This document shows, in pieces, positions 5,159-7,886 of a stretch of 7,886 nucleotides of DNA. Position 1 is the stretch's first letter. Each line of letters begins with the position of its first letter. A model generated the notes under the pieces. That model was not told where the DNA came from and made no database searches. It worked only from the letters and a program-made list of their open reading frames with translations. The DNA comes from Candidatus Aenigmatarchaeota archaeon (GTDB lineage: Archaea > Aenigmatarchaeota > Aenigmatarchaeia > CG10238-14), in assembly GCA_017608955.1 (NCBI GenBank), contig JAFCEW010000018.1, positions 1-7,886 of the forward strand, given 5' to 3'. A program made the translations under genes and the position numbers.

Positions 5159-6562
5159 ATGATAAAATTATACAATACAATGTCAAGGAAAAAAGAAATC
5201 TTTAAACCAATTAAAAAAGGAAGAGTTGGATTATATTCATGTGGCCCCACAGTTTATTCTTATGCTCATATAGGTCATTTCAGGTCATATATTTTTGTTG
5301 ATACATTAAAAAGAATCTTGAGATATAATAGATTCAAAGTAAAACATGTAATGAATATAACCGATGTCGGGCATCTAACTTCTGATGCTGATACAGGAGA
5401 AGATAAAATAGAAAAAGAAGCACGAATAGAGAAAAAAACCGTCTGGCAGATTGCAAAATTCTATACAAAAGACTTTTTCAATTCAATGAAAAAACTTAAT
5501 GTGAAAAAACCAGATATTATATGTAAAGCAACAGATCATATTCAAGATATGATTGATTTCATTAAAAAAATCGAAAAAAACGGATATACATATAGGACTT
5601 CTGATGGAATTTATTTTGATACATCTAAGATGAAAGACTATGGAAAATTAGCTCGACTTAAAATAGAAGGATTGGAAAAGGGAAAAAGAGTTAGTTTTGG
5701 AGAAAAGAAAAATGTAACAGATTTTGCCTTATGGAAATTTTCTCCAAAAGATAAAAAAAGACAAATGGAATGGGATTCTCCTTGGGGAGTTGGTTTTCCT
5801 GGTTGGCATATTGAATGTTCTGTCATGTCAATGAAATATCTTGGAAAAGTTTTTGATATTCATACTGGTGGTGTTGATCATATTCCAGTTCATCATACAA
5901 ATGAAATAGCACAAGCAAAAGCAGTTATTGGAAAAGATTTTGTTAGATATTGGTTGCATAATGAATTTGTAATGGTAAATGGAGAAAAGATGAGCAAGTC
6001 AAAAAGAAACTTTTTCAATATGAATGATATCGAGAAAAAAGGATTTGATCCATTAGCATTAAGATATCTTTTTCTAACAGCACATTATAGATCAAAAATA
6101 AATTTTACATGGAAAAGTTTAGAGGCAGCTCAAAATACTTTAAATAAATTAAGACAACATATGTTGTTATTACAAGAACCAGACAATAAGAAATCAAATA
6201 AAAATAAAATTAAAAAATACAAAAAACAATTTCAAGATTTTATAAATGATGATTTGAATACACCTGAGGCAATATCATTAATATGGAAAATGATAAGAGA
6301 TGAAAAAGAGATTAATAATAAAGATAAATATAAACTGATTTTAGAATTTGACAAAGTTTTTGGATTAAATCTAGATAAAATAAAACCAACCAAAATAAAA
6401 ATTCCAACAGGAATCAAAAAACTAATTAAGGAAAGAGAAAAAGCAAGAAAGAATAAAAACTGGAAAAAAGCAGATGAGATAAGAAACAAACTAAAAAAGA
6501 AAGGATATATTTTAGAAGATACACCAAATGGACCAGTTATAAAAAAATCATCTAAAGTATAA
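5159..6562 (+). CDS. cysS: Cysteinyl-tRNA synthetase
   Basis: This class I synthetase charges tRNA-Cys with cysteine in the cytoplasm. All key elements are present in 467 residues, the family's normal length: CGPTVY at 28-33, HIGH at 37-40, WHIECS containing Cys220, VHHTNE at 244-249, and KMSKS at 277-281. The zinc ligands inferred by comparison with the E. coli enzyme are Cys28, Cys220, His245 and Glu249. The C-terminal domain ends with the standard [15 protein letters not shown] and [11 protein letters not shown] stretch. The forms [15 protein letters not shown] and [16 protein letters not shown] resemble bacterial/CPR enzymes more than the GGGxDLxFPHHENE form, hinting at an old transfer; this comparison is from memory. 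Presence of the enzyme means the direct charging route is available. The last 15 bases overlap the convergent Lon-like gene. Confidence 0.98.
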   Translation: MIKLYNTMSRKKEIFKPIKKGRVGLYSCGPTVYSYAHIGHFRSYIFVDTLKRILRYNRFKVKHVMNITDVGHLTSDADTGEDKIEKEARIEKKTVWQIAKFYTKDFFNSMKKLNVKKPDIICKATDHIQDMIDFIKKIEKNGYTYRTSDGIYFDTSKMKDYGKLARLKIEGLEKGKRVSFGEKKNVTDFALWKFSPKDKKRQMEWDSPWGVGFPGWHIECSVMSMKYLGKVFDIHTGGVDHIPVHHTNEIAQAKAVIGKDFVRYWLHNEFVMVNGEKMSKSKRNFFNMNDIEKKGFDPLALRYLFLTAHYRSKINFTWKSLEAAQNTLNKLRQHMLLLQEPDNKKSNKNKIKKYKKQFQDFINDDLNTPEAISLIWKMIRDEKEINNKDKYKLILEFDKVFGLNLDKIKPTKIKIPTGIKKLIKEREKARKNKNWKKADEIRNKLKKKGYILEDTPNGPVIKKSSKV

Positions 6563-7273
6563 TAATGCTTCTTTTATATTGCTAACTTCGACTATTGGTA
6601 TTCCAACTTCTTTTTCAACATCAATTTTATTTTCTATTGTCTTTACTTGGCATACTTCTCCAAAAACTGTATCTTTACATTCTTTTTTCTTTTCTTTTTC
6701 AATATAAAATTTTTGCCCTTCTGGAACCAAAAATAAAGTCATATTATTATTTTTTATTGCTTCTGCCTTTTGTGGTATGCCACCAACTTGGACTATATTT
6801 CCATTTTCATCCAATGCACCAGTTATTGATACACTTTTATTTATAGTACTATTTTCTAATGCAATTATAGTAGCAATTGCCATTGCTGCACCTGCTGATG
6901 GACCTTCTATTGCAGATGCATCAGTTCCAATAGAATAAATAATATCATATTTAGACATATCTATTCCTGTGACATTTTCTGCAACTTTTTTAGCATTTCT
7001 TATAGAATCTTGAGTATCAGTCCAGAAAAGCAGTTGGTCAATATCAACTAATGTTTTTCCAGTTCCAGGTTTTGCTTCAACTGATAATTTAACTATAATG
7101 CCTTTATCATCTGGACTTACTGCAGGAACATCAATCGTTACTTTTCTTGTTGTATTCTGAATTATTATAACTGTGTTTTTATTCATGACTTCAGAAATTA
7201 TGTTTCCATAAAAAATTCCATAAAATACAAAAAATAATACAATTACAATCGGAACAATTAACTTTTTTTTCAT
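6548..7273 (-). CDS. Membrane-anchored Lon-type (S16) serine protease domain
   Basis: This 241-residue protein has a Lys-rich start, one membrane segment at about residues 5-23, a linker, and an S16 protease domain without any AAA+ ATPase. The catalytic serine lies in EGPSAG (Ser126). The lysine lies in [10 protein letters not shown] (Lys169), 43 residues later, exactly the Ser679-Lys722 spacing of E. coli Lon. [15 protein letters not shown] between them is also Lon-like. By the positive-inside rule the domain faces outward. Cys199 and Cys208 flank a short loop and could form a disulfide there. It resembles the archaeal predicted serine proteases grouped as COG1750. The start at 7273 is preferred because a TATA-like box is centred about 24 bases upstream; an ATG at 7282 would add three residues. 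Substrates are unknown, with envelope protein quality control the likely role. Confidence 0.88.
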   Translation of the reverse strand: MKKKLIVPIVIVLFFVFYGIFYGNIISEVMNKNTVIIIQNTTRKVTIDVPAVSPDDKGIIVKLSVEAKPGTGKTLVDIDQLLFWTDTQDSIRNAKKVAENVTGIDMSKYDIIYSIGTDASAIEGPSAGAAMAIATIIALENSTINKSVSITGALDENGNIVQVGGIPQKAEAIKNNNMTLFLVPEGQKFYIEKEKKKECKDTVFGEVCQVKTIENKIDVEKEVGIPIVEVSNIKEALLYFR

Positions 7274-7290
7274 ATTTATCATATTTCGTT

Positions 7291-7306
7291 TTTTATAAAA
7301 ATAAAT
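7291..7306 (-). promoter_or_regulatory. T-rich SRP RNA end / TATA box of the Lon-like gene
   Basis: Directly after the 3' end of the SRP RNA the minus strand reads ATTTATTTTTATAAAA. The T-rich part could terminate the RNA, while TTTTTATAAA is placed about 24 bases before the Lon-like start at 7273. One short element may therefore serve both purposes. Confidence 0.4.
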
Positions 7307-7583
7307 GCAAAGAGCGCGTCCGCAGTGGGAACAGCTTCACAGCTAGGCTTTGCCAGATATTTTTCTCCATCCCGTTAACTCGCAAGCACCGAAACAAACA
7401 CCTTATAACTGCTTCCTTCCGGACCTGATTCGTTCAGCGAATGATCGGCCCTGGGAGACGAGATATCATTGTCCGATATCTGAGCCCAACTGCAAAACTG
7501 AACCGCCTTTGGACTGTGGTCCCGCCGTAAACCGGATTTGCGGTAACAGGAGACCGGTAGCCTCCCGACCAGTGGCTCTTTGC
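7307..7583 (-). ncRNA. ffs: Archaeal signal recognition particle RNA (7S RNA)
   Basis: This GC-richer, about 277-base island lies in AT-rich DNA. The ends pair perfectly: GCAAAGAGC (7575-7583) with GCTCTTTGC (7307-7315), the helix 1 typical of archaeal SRP RNA. Domain IV carries CAGGTCCGGAAGGAAGCAGT with the GGAA tetraloop at 7417-7420 and flanking AAT/GTT pairs; the stem base CCGA/TCGG pairs 7445-7448 with 7389-7392. The 5' (Alu) domain has TGTTA (7544-7548) matching UGUNR, and two hairpin loops that each contain CCGG (7554-7557 and 7532-7535), able to form the expected loop-loop contact. Helix 6 is a 7-bp stem AGATATC/GATATCT (7461-7481) with a 7-base loop. The RNA scaffolds SRP54 for co-translational targeting. 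Exact ends are inferred from helix 1. Confidence 0.95.
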
Positions 7584-7604
7584 AATTTAAATTTTATTTT
7601 GTTA

Positions 7605-7619
7605 CTCTTAAATACTTTT
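7605..7619 (-). promoter_or_regulatory. TATA box of the SRP RNA
   Basis: The minus strand reads AAAAGTATTTAAGAG, an A-rich BRE-like start with a TATA-like core. Its core centre is about 27 bases upstream of the inferred RNA 5' end at 7583. It resembles the AAAAGTATATATGA element proposed for dph5. Confidence 0.55.
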
Positions 7620-7637
7620 ATAAAATAATTTAATATC
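7616..7637 (+). promoter_or_regulatory. Promoter of the acyl-CoA synthetase gene
   Basis: AATTTAATATC (7627-7637) is centred about 26 bases before the ATG at 7658, suitable for a leaderless transcript. A stronger-looking TTTTATAAAA (7616-7625) lies about 37 bases upstream and overlaps the SRP RNA promoter, so it could serve either strand. Confidence 0.35.
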
Positions 7638-7657
7638 TTAAAATCAGAATATAAATT

Positions 7658-7886
7658 ATGTTCAAAAATAAACTTGATAGTTTCTTTAAACCAAAATCAG
7701 TAGCAATTATAGGAGCATCTCATGACAGAGAAAAATTAGGATCAATAATTTTATGGAATTTTATTGAGAATCTTGATGGAAAGATATATCCTATAAATCC
7801 TAATACAGCACCGATTTTTAATAAAAAAGTTTACAGTTCTATAAATAAAGTTCCTGGAAAAGTAGATTTGGCAATTATTGTTGTCC
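7658..7886 (+). CDS. ADP-forming acyl-CoA synthetase, CoA-binding N-terminus (3' partial)
   Basis: The frame opens at the ATG at 7658 and runs off the window after 76 codons. The visible part is a CoA-binding Rossmann domain: FFKPKSVAIIGASHDREKLG (residues 9-28) with the GAS loop, GKIYPINPN at 41-49, a tyrosine and proline in VYSSINKVPG, and VDLAIIVV at the end. This start is typical of ADP-forming acetyl-CoA synthetases (ACD), which make ATP from acetyl-CoA, ADP and phosphate and are common in fermentative archaea including DPANN. Whether it is an alpha subunit or a fused alpha-beta protein cannot be told. Protein acetyltransferases of the Pat type share this domain and remain possible. It diverges from the SRP RNA across 74 bp. 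Confidence 0.85.
   Translation, partial: MFKNKLDSFFKPKSVAIIGASHDREKLGSIILWNFIENLDGKIYPINPNTAPIFNKKVYSSINKVPGKVDLAIIVV

Noticed and set aside
6232..6489. An 85-codon minus-strand open frame with hydrophobic content
   Set aside because: It is antisense to the Lys-rich C-terminus of cysS; AAA/AAG codons read backward give Phe/Leu, mimicking a membrane protein.
7350..7628. A 92-codon open frame on the plus strand
   Set aside because: It lies antisense to the SRP RNA, is rich in Cys and Pro with no family resemblance, and is explained by the GC-richer RNA gene.
1..7886. Search for CRISPR arrays, insertion sequences, att sites and phage genes
   Set aside because: No repeated spacer pattern, transposase motif, or tRNA-end duplication was seen; only one tRNA is present and its 3' end is not repeated in the window as far as I could read.

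Overview
The window looks like a stretch of chromosome from an AT-rich, small-genome archaeon, most likely a DPANN lineage (Woesearchaeota/Pacearchaeota-like). The support is a diphthine synthase, a Trm5-type tRNA methyltransferase, a DUF357 protein, an archaeal-type SRP RNA, a tRNA gene without encoded CCA, and TATA-like boxes about 25 bases upstream of several start codons (leaderless style). No phage, transposon, CRISPR or plasmid signature was found. The lineage call is inference.

Layout from left to right. (1) 1-1029: two abutting plus-strand genes for related small multi-pass membrane proteins; the first is cut by the window edge. (2) 1037-2487, minus strand: an uncharacterised helical protein, then dph5 with a DUF357 gene overlapping its end by 4 bases. 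(3) 2519-3295, plus: a short Trm5-like tRNA methyltransferase, divergent from dph5 across only 31 bp. (4) 3279-3809, minus: a VTT/DedA-like (YqaA-type) membrane protein. (5) 3865-4329, plus: a YdjM/DUF457-type predicted membrane hydrolase. (6) 4326-4898, minus: a site-2-protease (M50) homologue whose HExxH zinc motif is replaced by RVFAN. (7) 5074-6562, plus: tRNA-Cys(GCA) followed 14 bp later by cysteinyl-tRNA synthetase. (8) 6548-7583, minus: SRP RNA followed downstream by a membrane-anchored Lon-type (S16) protease domain. (9) 7658-end, plus: the beginning of an ADP-forming acyl-CoA synthetase (CoA-binding domain).

The genes are mainly information processing (EF2 diphthamide synthesis, tRNA G37 methylation, tRNA-Cys and its synthetase, SRP RNA) mixed with membrane proteins. 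A functional link can be drawn inside the window: the tRNA-Cys has G37 next to its anticodon, the base that Trm5 enzymes methylate, and it is encoded beside the enzyme that charges it. The packing is tight: transcription units alternate strand, divergent pairs share 31-175 bp promoter regions, and three of four convergent pairs overlap at their stop codons.

The points most worth a second look are the protease homologue lacking its HExxH motif, the tRNA-Cys/cysS pair with a synthetase whose motifs resemble bacterial/CPR forms, the short Trm5 lacking the N-terminal D1 region, the tandem membrane-protein paralogues, and unusual details of the SRP RNA.
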